A stretch of 64,000 bases of DNA. Origin: Colletotrichum lupini. Taxonomy: Eukaryota; Ascomycota; Sordariomycetes; Glomerellales; Glomerellaceae. The stretch lies in assembly GCF_023278565.1 (NCBI RefSeq), contig NC_064678.1:682001-746000 (forward strand), given 5' to 3'. This document shows, in pieces, positions 35,153 to 46,145 of the stretch. The notes beneath the pieces are model-generated. The model was not told the DNA's origin and searched no databases. It worked only from the letters and a program-made list of their open reading frames with translations. A program made the translations under genes and the position numbers. Position 1 is the first letter of the stretch. Every line of letters begins with the position of its first letter.

Positions 35153-36945
35153 CTACTCCTCCTCGGCGGGAACCTCATCCTCGTACTCCTCGGCATACTC
35201 GTCATCCATGCCCGCGTCCTGGTACTGCTGGTACTCGGACACCAAGTCGTTCATGTTGGACTCGGCCTCTGTGAACTCCATCTCGTCCATGCCCTCGCCA
35301 GTGTACCAGTGCAAGAAGGCCTTTCTGCGGAACATGACGCTGAACTGCTCGCCAACTCTGCGGAAACTGTTCTGAATCGCAGTGGAGTTGCCGATGAACG
35401 TGGACGAGACGTCGAGACCCTTGGGCGGGACGGAGCAGTGGGCAGTTTGAATGTTGTTGGGAATCCACTCAACAAAGTTGGTGGAGTTCTTGGTCTTGAT
35501 GGCGTGAATTTGGTCTTCGACCTGCTTCATGGACACCTTTCCGCGGCTGTTGAGGGGGTTAGACGTAGCTCGAGAAACGGGGGCACGAGAGCGCAACTTA
35601 CAACATGGTGGAGCAAGTCAAGAAGCGTCCGTCTCTGAAGTCGGACGCCAACATGACGTTCTTGGGGTCGAACATTTGCTGGGTGAGCTCGGCGACGCCA
35701 AGGTTCGAGAAGGACGCGGAGGAGGTGAGGGGCGCGAATCCGACGGTGAAGAAGTGCAATCTCGGGAAGGGCACGAGGTTGACGGCCAACTTGCGGAGAT
35801 CGGCGTTGAGCTGGCCGGGGAAGCGGAAACCAGTCGTCAGGCCGGACATGACTCTCGACACAAGGTGGTTCAAGTGTCCGTACGAGGGGTGAGCCTGCTT
35901 AAGTGTGCGTCTGCAAATATCGTACAGCGCCTCGTTGTCGATACAGAACGTCTCGTCCGAGTTTTCAACGAGCTGGTGAATCGACAGGGTAGCATTGTAC
36001 GGCTCGACGACGACCTCGGAGACCTTGGCGGACGGGAGGACGGAGAAGGTGGCCATCATACGATCGGGGAATTCTTCGCGGACCTTTGCAATGAGCAGAG
36101 TGCCCATACCGGATCCCGTGCCGCCACCGAGCGAGTGGGTGATTTGGAAACCCTGAAGGCTGTCGCAGGCCTCGGCCTCGCGGCGCACGACGTCCAGGAC
36201 GGAGTCGACGAGCTCGGCGCCCTCGGTGTAGTGGCCCTTTGCCCAGTTGTTACCGGCGCCGGATTGGCCGTTGACCATGTTGTCCGGGCGGAAGAGGTTG
36301 CCCAGCGGGCCGGAGCGGATTGCCTCCATCGTGGCGGGCTCGAGATCGACCAGGACAGCGCGAGGGACATACTTTTGTCTACCGGCCTACGTTGCATGAG
36401 TTTGCGGTTAGAATTTTGAGAGACATCATGAGAGGGGGTGAGGCGCATATGAGATCACGAGGCGCGTGTGAGATGAAGGTAGTACCTCGGTGAAGTAGAC
36501 GTTCAATCGCTCGGATTGTTGCTCATCAGTTCCAGTGAACCTATAGAAAAGTCAGCATACTATGCTCATAGATTTGCGTCATGGTGACTGAGCAGCTGGA
36601 AAACTCACTGTCCATCCTGATCCAAGCCATGCTCAGGGTGAATGGTTTGCCTGTTGTCGCGAACATTAACCACAAGTTCAAATAAGCCCTCTGCACATTG
36701 ATCTCAATGTCGAGATTGGCACATTCATACCAGAAAGCCGTTCCGACTTGGTTGCCCTACAAAGACTTATCATCAGTAAAGGCGCGTTGTGACGCGTTGG
36801 GCGCTGGACAGGGGCATGGGGAGACGTACACATTGGCCGGTTTGGAGGTGAATCTAGAGTGGATCACAGAAGCGTTAGTTTGTCAAGAGGGACTTTACAA
36901 AGTAAGGTACTCGGCCATGTGCGCGCAACTCACAATTTCACGCAT
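35153..36945 (-). CDS. tub1: Beta-tubulin, divergent TUB1-type paralogue
   Basis: Microtubule subunit. Seven exons (36945-36934, 36853-36830, 36756-36731, 36650-36609, 36540-36486, 36386-35602, 35546-35153) give 445 residues. MREI start, [12 protein letters not shown] motif and the acidic [12 protein letters not shown] tail are present. It differs from the standard fungal beta-tubulin at many otherwise fixed sites: [13 protein letters not shown] for the usual [27 protein letters not shown] for [27 protein letters not shown] for TLKLSNPSYGDLN, and a two-residue deletion around [18 protein letters not shown]. Glu198 and Phe200 (SDETF) are the benzimidazole-sensitive residues. Such a fast-evolving second beta-tubulin is known from Colletotrichum; a normal TUB2 should exist elsewhere in the genome. 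Confidence 0.95.
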
Positions 36946-39577
36946 GATGCTGGTTCGAGGATAAGACGGGGTTGTGGTATATTACGATGGTTGAAGGACG
37001 CAAGACGCAGGACGCAGATTTTTACCCCGCTATCGAATTGTTGAAATCACGACAGGTGGTCATCTTATAGCGGGATTCCTTATTTCACAACAAACCCCTA
37101 TCCTGTCCGTATCGCACGCTCGTCTCGCTTGCGCTGTGCGCTTGTTCGCCCCGGATAGGCCCGGCCGTGGACACTCGGTCTGGACTCGAAAAACTTCCCC
37201 CACATGTTGGTACATGCATCTTGTTAAACTGCTGCCTTTTTGGAGTTTGATAGCTGCCTGGTTTATGATGTGTTTCTCTGGCATGGCAGAGACATGGACT
37301 TCCCGGGCTGTCACACTTTGATGTGGGAAGACAGAACAGACGGTGAGCGGTCAGAGCTTTTTGGGGCACTTTTCGGGGGGAATCTGTGTGGGAAAAAGAG
37401 AGAAAAATTAAGAAATAAAACTAAAATAAAGACAAAAAAGAACTTTGGCTGCCCAACCAACGATTCGAGCGGAGGTATCACCCGGGAAGAGACGCAAGCT
37501 AGACCATGTTGGGCCCATGACCCGTAGAAACGATTGGTAAATGTTGCTCTGTGCCACTTAGAAGTCTTGTGGATGTGTTCAAAATCCCCAAAGAGTCTCC
37601 ATGTCTCCATGTTCGGCGATAGGCGCATCATCAAGACCCAAAAGGTGTGGTGTCACCAAACTCGTACTTCTTGTTGAAGAGCGTTGCCTAACGCCGTGAC
37701 GCCGTTCCAACCGCCCGACCAATGACTCTTTGGGATATACAGCTGCCTGTACTCCCTCGAAACAAGCCGGTTGTTGTCCGTCGCCATGTTGATTCACGGT
37801 TGCTAGGTGTCTGCCTGCGTGTGTCACACCACCACACCCCATCAACCGACCGGTGCCGCCGCCGCCGCTTGGCCGGACGAGCCGGATCAGAGAGTCCGAA
37901 TGCCCCCTCCCCTTCCCCCGTCCAGTCCGTGCTCACTGCTCCTCGCTCTCGGCGGACGAAGAGAGTTCGGCGCGCGCTTGAAATTCCCCCATGGCTCCGC
38001 CAACATTCCAGCGCGCACCCACGTGGGACGATCCAAACATGGAAGAAGTTAGGAAAGGTACAGCTGAGGAAAATCCGGGAAAATGGAAAGCTCAGCTCCC
38101 CCGCTCCCTCGAGTCCCCCCGGTGGCCTAGATTTTACATTTGCAGCGTTGAGTTTCGCGTCTCACGACGGCTTGGCTGTCTGCAGCACCCACGGTCTGCA
38201 AAGACGGACTATACCGACGTCGTTGCTGACGGATGTGGCCTCTCCCACATCCCGGAGCCACGGAGTCTTTCAAAGGCCAAATGCTGCATAGGACCTAAGC
38301 TTGCTGCAGACAGCCAAGTCGTCGTAACAGCGCGGAGCCGCGAACCAAACGCAGGAGGCAGACCTGCCCGGCCGTGGTGGAACGCGTATGTATGGGTCTT
38401 GAAAAGGCTGCTGATTCTGGACGGGGCCTGCCATCCAAGCCCATTGCAGCGAAAGCCGAGAAGAGTTGTTAATGAAAGATAAGGTTATTCATTCTTAAAA
38501 GTTTATCGCCAAGCGAGCATTGCTGCCATTGCACGACAGGTAAAGAAGAGTTTGCATGTCTGCGCCCCTGACATGCCAATGATATCAGAGACATGCTGTG
38601 CGAGTGCTGATCATTCACATTCGACGAGGGCCTGCTTTGCCAGCTTCAGCACATCAACCAAGCAACCTTTGACACGGAAGGTGGTGACCCAGCCACTGAC
38701 GAGGGGCTCAAGATGATCTGGAATGCAGATGTTTTGGGCGATCAGGGGCAGAGGGGCAAAACGAAGGGTGTTGGCGGCTGGGCAGCGGGAGTGGCAGCGT
38801 GTTTTCCTCTTTCTTCCTCTTTCTCTCAGCCTTCTCTCAACTCGACCGTCGTCCCGTGGAGCCTCAAGAAAAAGTTTGCATGAAAGCGTCGTCGTCGTCG
38901 TCTCCTTCAGCCTCTTGCAGTAAACCCCTCATACGTCTTGGTTAGATCTAGACACCGATATGGTCTGGACCCTTTACTCGAATCCGATCAGAGTACCCGA
39001 CCGTTTACCAAAAGCGATCGGTGACAGCGGCTCCTAGTCTGGCTAGCCAGCGGGAGACGATAGAATCTGGTTTAGGGGGACTCGTAAGTTCTCTTTCAGA
39101 CTGAGACATGGTGTCTTGAAGTTAAATGAACCGGAGGATGTGGCTTGCGCTTCAAAGAAACTGAGGAGTTTTCACCCCAAAGCCCCGTGTTGCTGAATGC
39201 GGTAAACCTACCGGGACTCGACTGTAACAGTGCAATCCCCATGGTACCGACTTCTGAGGGAGACTCCTGAAGAATGAGAATGGAATGAGATATATCTACA
39301 TCCTCAAAACCCTCGTCTGAACGGGTTTCCTTCTTACTCTCCCATCTTCAAGTTACCACTTGGAACACTCTCCTTGATTGCATCCTTTTCTGCTCTTCTT
39401 CAGCTTCTCAACACTCCTATTTTCCCGGGCATCATCAACTTCAGTCTTCAGCTCAGTGGCAGGAACCATCCTCCCATTCAGTCAGTCACTCCTTACGACG
39501 ACTTTACTTCGACCAGAAAGATCCCGGTGATTTCGACATATCCGAAGCCCCCAATTCCCACATCTCAAGCCACCACC
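36946..39577. other. Divergent intergenic region 2.6 kb, tub1 / CAP gene
   Basis: A long gene-poor stretch. It contains an A-rich segment (about 37385-37440) and a short GTC repeat (38888-38902). Open frames up to 189 codons on the plus strand have no recognisable family. A missed small or non-coding gene cannot be excluded. Confidence 0.45.
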
Positions 39578-40357
39578 ATGCACTTCTCAGCCAGCGCAAC
39601 CTTCGCCTTGGGGCTGATGGCCACGCAAGCCGCGGCGAGGGGCATCGTCAAGGTGCCAAAGTACTACGCAGCAGCCGGAACCCCGACCTACACGATCACT
39701 CTCGCCGCCCCCACGACGACCTTTCCCACGATCTACGCGCAGCCGTCGGTGACCTCGTCATCGACCTCGTCCTCGGCGACTGCCACCCCAACTGCCTCCT
39801 CCAACTCGACCCTGAGCGCCGACCTGCAGAGAGCCCTTGAACTCCACAACATCTACCGCGCTGCCGTTGGCAACGCCAACTTGACCTGGGATGACGACTT
39901 GGCCGCGAGCGCTCAGGTCTGGGCCAACCACTTGACGACTGTCGGCAGCCTGGTTCACGACTCGAACCCCGGCGGCCAGGGAGAGAACTTGGCTTCGCAG
40001 TCGGGCGGCACCACCACCTATTTCACCAACGGTGTTCAGCTGTGGTTGGATGAGAAGCCGCTGTATGATGGACAGCCCATCCGCACCACTGGGTCGCCCA
40101 ACTACTTGAACTATGGTCACTACAGTGAGTACTTTGGGCCTTGATTGAGAGGAACGTTGCAACTAACAAGTTGACAGCTCAAGCCATTTGGAAGAACACC
40201 CAGAAGGTCGGCTTGGCCATGGTCACCGACTCCAAGGGTACCACATTCGTGGTCGGACGTTACTTGCCTCCTGGAAACTAGTAAGTATCTCATCTCGCAC
40301 TCATCAACTTCACAAGTCTAACTGTTCTCTTCCAGCATCGGCCAGCTGCCCTACTAA
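39578..40357 (+). CDS. Secreted CAP-superfamily (SCP/PR-1-like) protein
   Basis: Exons 39578-40124, 40178-40280 and 40336-40357 give 223 residues. A signal peptide (about 1-20, MHFSASATFALGLMATQAAA) is followed by a Thr/Ser-rich stretch (about 45-85), likely O-glycosylated. The CAP domain then shows ALELHNIYRAAVGNANLTWD, HDSNPGGQGENLA, GHYTQAIWKNTQKVGLAMV and RYLPPGNYIGQLPY. The CAP cavity residues His (LHNIYR and VHD) and Glu (GENL) are present. Fungal CAP proteins (Pry/PR-1-like) bind sterols or other lipids and some act in pathogenesis; which applies here is unknown. The frame is open upstream to 39374, but the signal peptide fixes the start at 39578. Confidence 0.92.
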
Positions 40358-40863
40358 GCATGGAAGGATGGATTGCCAGTGTTGTTTGAGATGTTCTAAT
40401 CAACGCTGTTGGCTGGGCTTGACTTTTCTTTCGATTCTAGACCGCTTCTCATTCACTAAGTTGCTTATGCTCATGGCAAGACTTTCATGCCTTGGACTAC
40501 TTCACTGCACATAGATTGTACAGTTTCCGTTCAGAATCTTCAACAATTCGAGAGAAATGAAAAAGAGCTTAGACACAATGCCGAGCAATCAATGAATCAA
40601 CCTCTCCCACACTTGCAAAGAAAACAAAATGCCGGATCCGGAAAAGGGTGCAAGGTAAGGTTCTGACTTGACAACGCCGTCTCATCTTCGCCGAGTGTCC
40701 CCGCCCCACCAAACCAAGACCGCCGTCCGAAACTCGGCGGACGAACTGGACGTGCACTCAGCTCATACTCCCACCTCCAACACCACTGACTCCCAATCTC
40801 GTCCGTCCGAAGAGTACACAAGTCGTACACAGCATCAATTTCTCCGCGCCTCGTACTAACATA
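40358..40863. other. Intergenic 506 bp
   Basis: Holds the 3' flank of the CAP gene and the promoter of the next Zn2Cys6 gene. No other feature was seen. Confidence 0.45.
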
Positions 40864-43306
40864 ATGGCAGGCACTGAGCGAGGTACCATCACAGTCCGCA
40901 CCGCTGCCTCGGAACGGCGAGCTGCAGCTGCTAAGCGCCGCTTCGTCCGCAGGGGCACCAAGAGCTGCTGGGAGTGTCGCCGACGCAAGATCCGCTGCAT
41001 CTTTGACGATAAGGGACCTCGAGACACATGTAAAACGTGCTGGCAGAAGGGGACGCCGTGTGTTAGTCAGGAGTTCCCCGAAGAGGATGCCCAGACGGCT
41101 CCGGCCCCGGTGGGCAGTCTCGGGGACCGGCTGAACCGGGTTGAGCGACTGGTCGAGCAACTGTACCACCGGGTGGACGATCTTGATGTCCCTTTTCCCA
41201 CTTCGCCGCAGGAGAAGGCAGCAGAAGGCTGTAGCTCCGGAGCAGAAGAATCAGCCACCATAGGCCCAACTAGAGAAGCGTGTTCTGAGGCTGTCCGCAG
41301 CCCTTCATCAACTCAGAACGCAGACTCATCAACGGTAGGATCGGGTCGAACATTCAAAAGGATTCTCACTGACGAACGTCTTTCTATTGATCAAGATTCA
41401 ATCACAACGTGAAAGCAATAATGCACAATCTAACGAAGACTCATCACGTCCGAATGCCCCCTCTCATTATGAGACCACGGCAACTATCCGTCCAGCAGTA
41501 AACGCAAAACTAGCTGCCTACACAAGACAGCTTGCCGCCGCGATACCCGCCATAGAAGATTGCAGGGTTATCTACAAGCTCTACTCCGAAGCTGACATTG
41601 TCTTTCAGCTCATGTTCACGCCCCACTGCCTATTGGAGCAGCTGAAGCCAGAGTCTGTCGAGCACTACTTGGAATCTCTCAGAACACCAATGCATCCCAC
41701 TCTACTGGCCAAAAAGATGCTCATGTTGGGTACGATGCTTCAGCGCGTTCCGACCCACGCCGGAGAGGATGCGTCCGAAGAAACCTATCGTCTCGTGGAC
41801 AAGCTCGCGGAGACGGCCATCTCTGTGGTGTGCGAGAACAACGTGCTCCTGGGCACGCTCGATGGCCTCGAATGTCTCATTCTACAAACTGTCTATCATG
41901 CCAATGGAGGCAATCCAAGATTATCATTGCTGACCTGCCGCCGCGCGATTACTGTGGCCCAGTTGATGGGCCTGCACCGCCCACACGACCCGGCTACCAT
42001 TGAGACCGTGGACCCGAATTCGACAGCCGTGCCTGGCTTCGTGTGGTTTCGTCTGGTATACTTAGAACGCTTCATCTGCCTACTTCTAGGGCTTCCCAGC
42101 AGCACCCATGATGCAAAGGTCATCAACGACGAAAAGACGCAGACGTACATCAACAGCCATCACATTGACAGGCTCGAACAAGTTCACTCCTCTATCGCCG
42201 CTAAGATCATACAACGAAACGAGTCGGGGTCATATCTATTCGATATGGAAACCACTCACGCACTAGACCAGGAGCTCCAAGTTATAGCAACAACCATGCC
42301 CCCGCGATGGTGGACTATTCCCAACTTCACCAAGCCGTACAAAGACCCCATGACAATCGTTCGCAACAGCCTCAACCTAGCCAACCAGCTCTTCCACTTC
42401 TTCCTCATCATCGAAATCCACCTACCATTCATGCTCCGCCACTCCAAGAACGGCGCGGCCAGCAGCAGCAGAATGGCTTGTGTCGACGCGAGCAGGGAAG
42501 TCCTCTCCAGGTTCATCGCGATCCGTAACCCGGAGGGAATATGCAGTATCCCCGACGCCGCTGACTTCTTCGCGCTCATTGCGGCCATGACGCTTATGCT
42601 CGCGCACATCGACGCCCGCAGACGCGACAGGGGGAGAGATATCCTCGCGCACCAGAGGCATACGGACCGCGACAAGGTCGAGCAGACGTTGGAGCACATG
42701 CGTGACGGGAGCTCCAAGAATACGGATATGCTTTCCATGAAGAGCGCCGATGTCTTGAAGAGCTTACTTGCGATCGAAGCTGATGCTGCCGGGGGTTCGA
42801 CGTTCACTGCGAGTCTCAGTTCTGCGTCGACGCCGGCTTCGGCTTCATGTCCTGCCGGTGAAGGTCGGAGCACAGGTGATGCCAGGAATGTGCTGCAGCT
42901 TAAGATTCCTTGTTATGGGACGGTCATCATCTCGCCTGATGCTCCTCCTTCTCGCGAACCTTGGATGCCTGTCAGTCGTAACCAGCAGGGTATGGTTCCG
43001 GACAGTCGTGCTCCGGGAAATCTCAGTGCTGCGAGCCCCTTTGTTGCAGGTCCCATGGCAGGAGTATGTCCAGGCGGGGGGGCTAGTGTGATGCCAGGCT
43101 TGAGTGGTCAGGGTGAGAATCTGCAGCTCGATCCTAATGTCGATCCTAGATGGCTCTTTGAACTCGGAAATCCCAATCTTCTGGGCAATGGAATCGCCGC
43201 TGGGTTAGAGGATTGGCCGTTTCAGGGGGTTGATGCTGCTTTTTTTGACAGTATGATCAGAGGGTTCGAAGGTGGTGACGACTATGGCGGTGCAAATGTG
43301 CCATGA
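40864..43306 (+). CDS. Zn2Cys6 transcription factor with fungal-specific domain
   Basis: Exons 40864-41334 and 41396-43306 sum to 2382 nt, 793 residues. The zinc cluster near the N-terminus is CWECRRRKIRC followed by CKTCWQKGTPC, with a basic stretch RRFVRRGTK before it. A leucine-containing segment (LGDRLNRVERLVEQLYHRVDD) follows and can form a dimerising coiled coil. The middle contains the fungal_trans domain with GLECLILQTVYHANGGNPRL, CRRAITVAQLMGLHR and GFVWFRLVYLERF. The C-terminal 150 residues are low-complexity, Ser/Gly/Pro-rich. The intron 41335-41395 ends in AAG, a less common acceptor; it is needed to join the two frames. Targets are unknown. Confidence 0.88.
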
Positions 43307-43447
43307 AAGCATTTGAATCCTCGTTTTGAAAACAAAAAGGACACAAAGGGAATGAATCCGCCAGGGTAATGCAAGAGTCGAACTCGTTGGCCAGGGACCC
43401 TATTTATAATGATTCGTTTATGGACAGGATTCCAACACCATCATACA

Positions 43448-45279
43448 TCAAGTAACCAGAGCATAAGGGGTATCGAAACACTCATCCCAGTCTTTCTTTC
43501 CAGACGACCAAAACTTCTCTAGAATATCCTTCGTTGCTAGAGGCAAATACGCACCAAGGTGTACACTCTCTTCGGCTAAACGCTTAGCAACGAACGACCT
43601 TACCGCCGCGGTCCCCGTCTTAGCCTCGAACCCAGCAACAATCATCGGCCACATGACGCAGCTCCTCAGAACCTGAGACCCGGCAGCCTTCTCGAGGAGG
43701 GCCATGAGCTTGCTGCCGTGTATTGTCTTCACGGCCCGCCAGCCCGCGGATGCGGGTATCACACAGACGCTCTGCAGGGAGGCGATGGCGAAGACCACGA
43801 CGGCGGACTGATACACTTGCGCCATTGTCAAGAATTGCTCTTGCGATTCGGTCTTGGCGGCGGACCAAGTTTCGGGGGAGAAGTCTATGATGCGCTCGAG
43901 GAGGTCTTCAGCTTCTGTCTGGAGAGAGTCCAGTGTGTCTGACGACTCTGGTTGCGTTGCGAGGTATCGGAGGCGGTTGACGCAGATGATATCGATGAAT
44001 AGTTGAACAGGGCAAGGGAGGAAGGGGTAGTATCCTGTTTCGTAGATTTCTTGGGTGAGACCTCTCATTTCGAAATTGACTAGCGGTGAAACTTGGTCGT
44101 ATGCAGGGCTTGTTGAATTTGCCAAGTTCTCGATGCTGTGGGTGTAAGTTTTATCAGTGCTCTGCACCTATAGTAGTAGCGGTTTATGTTGTGAGAGGTA
44201 CTCACATCTTGCAGAATAGGATTACAGTCTTGTAACCTGGCGCGGCGTCGCAAACACTTCTCAGACCACCTCGCATCTCGATGATAGCCATGAAGCCGTT
44301 GAGATGATGCCGCCAGTTGGAGGCTGTCACTGATCCCATAAGCTACACACAAACGGATTAGGGCCAAGGTTTCTCGGCTGGCGAGGGGGTATGGAAGGAG
44401 AGGGTGTGAGATGGAAGGGGCCAAGACACGCACATCTGCGTATAAGAACACAATCACCGCCGCCATCGTGTAGTCAGAGATTCTCCTCTTCTCATTTTGG
44501 TGGCTGATCTCTCCATTCAAGGCCTGAATTGCCGTACATCGATGCTGATGGAATCGGGCCCGAACTTCTGCGTGATGCAAGTCGTTCTTCCTCGAAGACA
44601 AGCTCAGCAAGCGGTGGTTAATGGCCATGGCAACGAGAGTGTGTTGGATGGTAACTCCCATGTACTGAATGTACGATACGGGTACAAGCCAGGGGCTGTT
44701 GGTCAACTGATTCGCTGCAAAGAATGGGTAGACCTGTTCGTTCCCTGTTGCAGATCGAGACTACATCAGTTTCTTGGTTGCTTGAACAAGACAAAGCTCC
44801 GATTTAGTAACGGAATATGGTGACTTACAGTAAAGTGTAGCCTCAATAACATCACAAGTTTCATCTCTCAATTCGTAACCTGGAAAAAGGTGCATAAGGT
44901 GGTCGGTACGAGTACCTGATACCTCGGATCTTACTGCCTTTGCAAGTTCTGACCCGCTCTGCTCTTTGTTGTCACCTTTCGATGAATTGTCGTCTTTAGT
45001 CTTGTTGGCAGGCGGGCTTTTCCGTTTCCACGTCCGGGTCTTGACCTTGCCAGGGGCAAGCCATACCAACGGCTTCTTGTCCTCGTAACCGGGACACACG
45101 ACGCCGCTAGTCTTGCACTTTGCGCAGACGGGGCGTGCCGAGTCGCAGACTAGTCGGCGCCGTTGACATTCCCAGCATTGCCTTCTCCGATTACTGGGTC
45201 CTGTCTGTGAATGTGCTTGTGCCTCTGTTTGCGGCGGTCCACCTACTGCGAGCGCCAATTGTCTAGAAGTGGAAGTCAT
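43448..45279 (-). CDS. Zn2Cys6 transcription factor, Fungal_trans_2 type
   Basis: Exons 45279-44829, 44744-44430, 44323-44206 and 44135-43448 sum to 1572 nt, 523 residues. The zinc cluster is CWECQRRRLVCDSARPVCAK then CKTSGVVC (residues about 35-61). It is followed by the typical GYEDKKPLVWLAPGK basic stretch. The second exon opens YWNEQVYPFFAANQLTNSPW, and the third carries the family block NWRHHLNGFMAIIEMRGG. The second intron needs donor GTGTCT at 44429, since the stronger-looking GTGCGT at 44433 gives the wrong phase. It is tail to tail with the previous regulator (141 bp apart). Confidence 0.85.
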
Positions 45280-46064
45280 CGTTTGATTAAGGGAAACACC
45301 CTATCTCAACGGCTCATCAAACGGCTTTACGTTTTGGGCTATTGGAAGTAGACGGAGTGACGGGATGGCACATCCATCCTGCCACCCGCTGGCTCGGGTC
45401 GAGTTTAATACATGTGGTGCGGAGTTGAGCTGCAGTCACCTAGGAGGTCAACTAGGTACGGCTAACCGGCGACGGCGAGCAGTGCCTGACCAGGGGCGCA
45501 GTGCATGTCTTGGCCACTTCAATAGCCTAATGAGGTAAAGCGCGGGGCATTCCTTCGAGATCATCGCTTCTCTAGCGCGTCAGCAAGACGGCCCTACGAG
45601 AGACGAGAGGGCGATGATAAGCGAGCGGTGCGCCAATGGATGAGTCTGATGATATCATTGAATGATCTTCATGGTTTCTGGCCTTAAAGCTATGAGCTAT
45701 GAGGCCTGCTGAACGATCGCACGGCGCTAGAATTTTGGATAACTTCTACCAAGCCAATCAGACCACGAGAGCCATAGGCATTCATCGTAAGTAGCCGAAT
45801 GAAACTCAGGAACACGTAGCAGGTGAGGTGAAGCTGTGAAAAACGTTCAAGCCATTCAACACATAGAGATGATAGCAACAAGATTTCATCAGCGTTCAAG
45901 CTTCATTATCACGAATTTTTGTTCTGGGCTGTTCTTGGACAACTTCACAATATGGTTCTCGAATCTGGGTTCTTCTACTACTGTTTCATATTGGGTAGAT
46001 TGATAGAATTACAACTCGCCGGCGTAAACACCGGAAGCCGGAAATACCTACTTCCGGATCACTT
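45280..46064. other. Intergenic 785 bp before tRNA-Gly
   Basis: Promoter side of the minus-strand Zn2Cys6 gene. Short open frames have no recognisable product. Confidence 0.45.
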
Positions 46065-46145
46065 GCGTCGATGGTTTAGTGGTAAAATTCTCCGTTGCCA
46101 TACAGCAGCGTCGGGGAGCCGGGGGTTCGATTCCCCCTCGACGCA
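46065..46145 (+). tRNA. tRNA-Gly(GCC) with 10-nt intron
   Basis: The acceptor stem GCGTCGA pairs perfectly with TCGACGC (46138-46144), with discriminator A at 46145. The anticodon stem is CTCCG/CGGGG and the loop TTGCCA plus T after the intron gives anticodon GCC. The intron is 46101-46110 (TACAGCAGCG), at position 37/38. Without it the tRNA is 71 nt, the normal length for this isotype. The T arm is GGGGG/CCCCC around TTCGATT. A T6 run right after the gene serves as Pol III terminator. Confidence 0.93.

Noticed and set aside
35529..36419. 296-codon plus-strand frame opposite beta-tubulin
   Set aside because: Antisense shadow of the tubulin exon; charged, repetitive composition and no recognisable product.
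37722..38482. Overlapping plus-strand frames of 81-189 codons in the tub1-CAP gap
   Set aside because: No conserved motif or splice pattern; composition looks like random open frames in GC-rich DNA.
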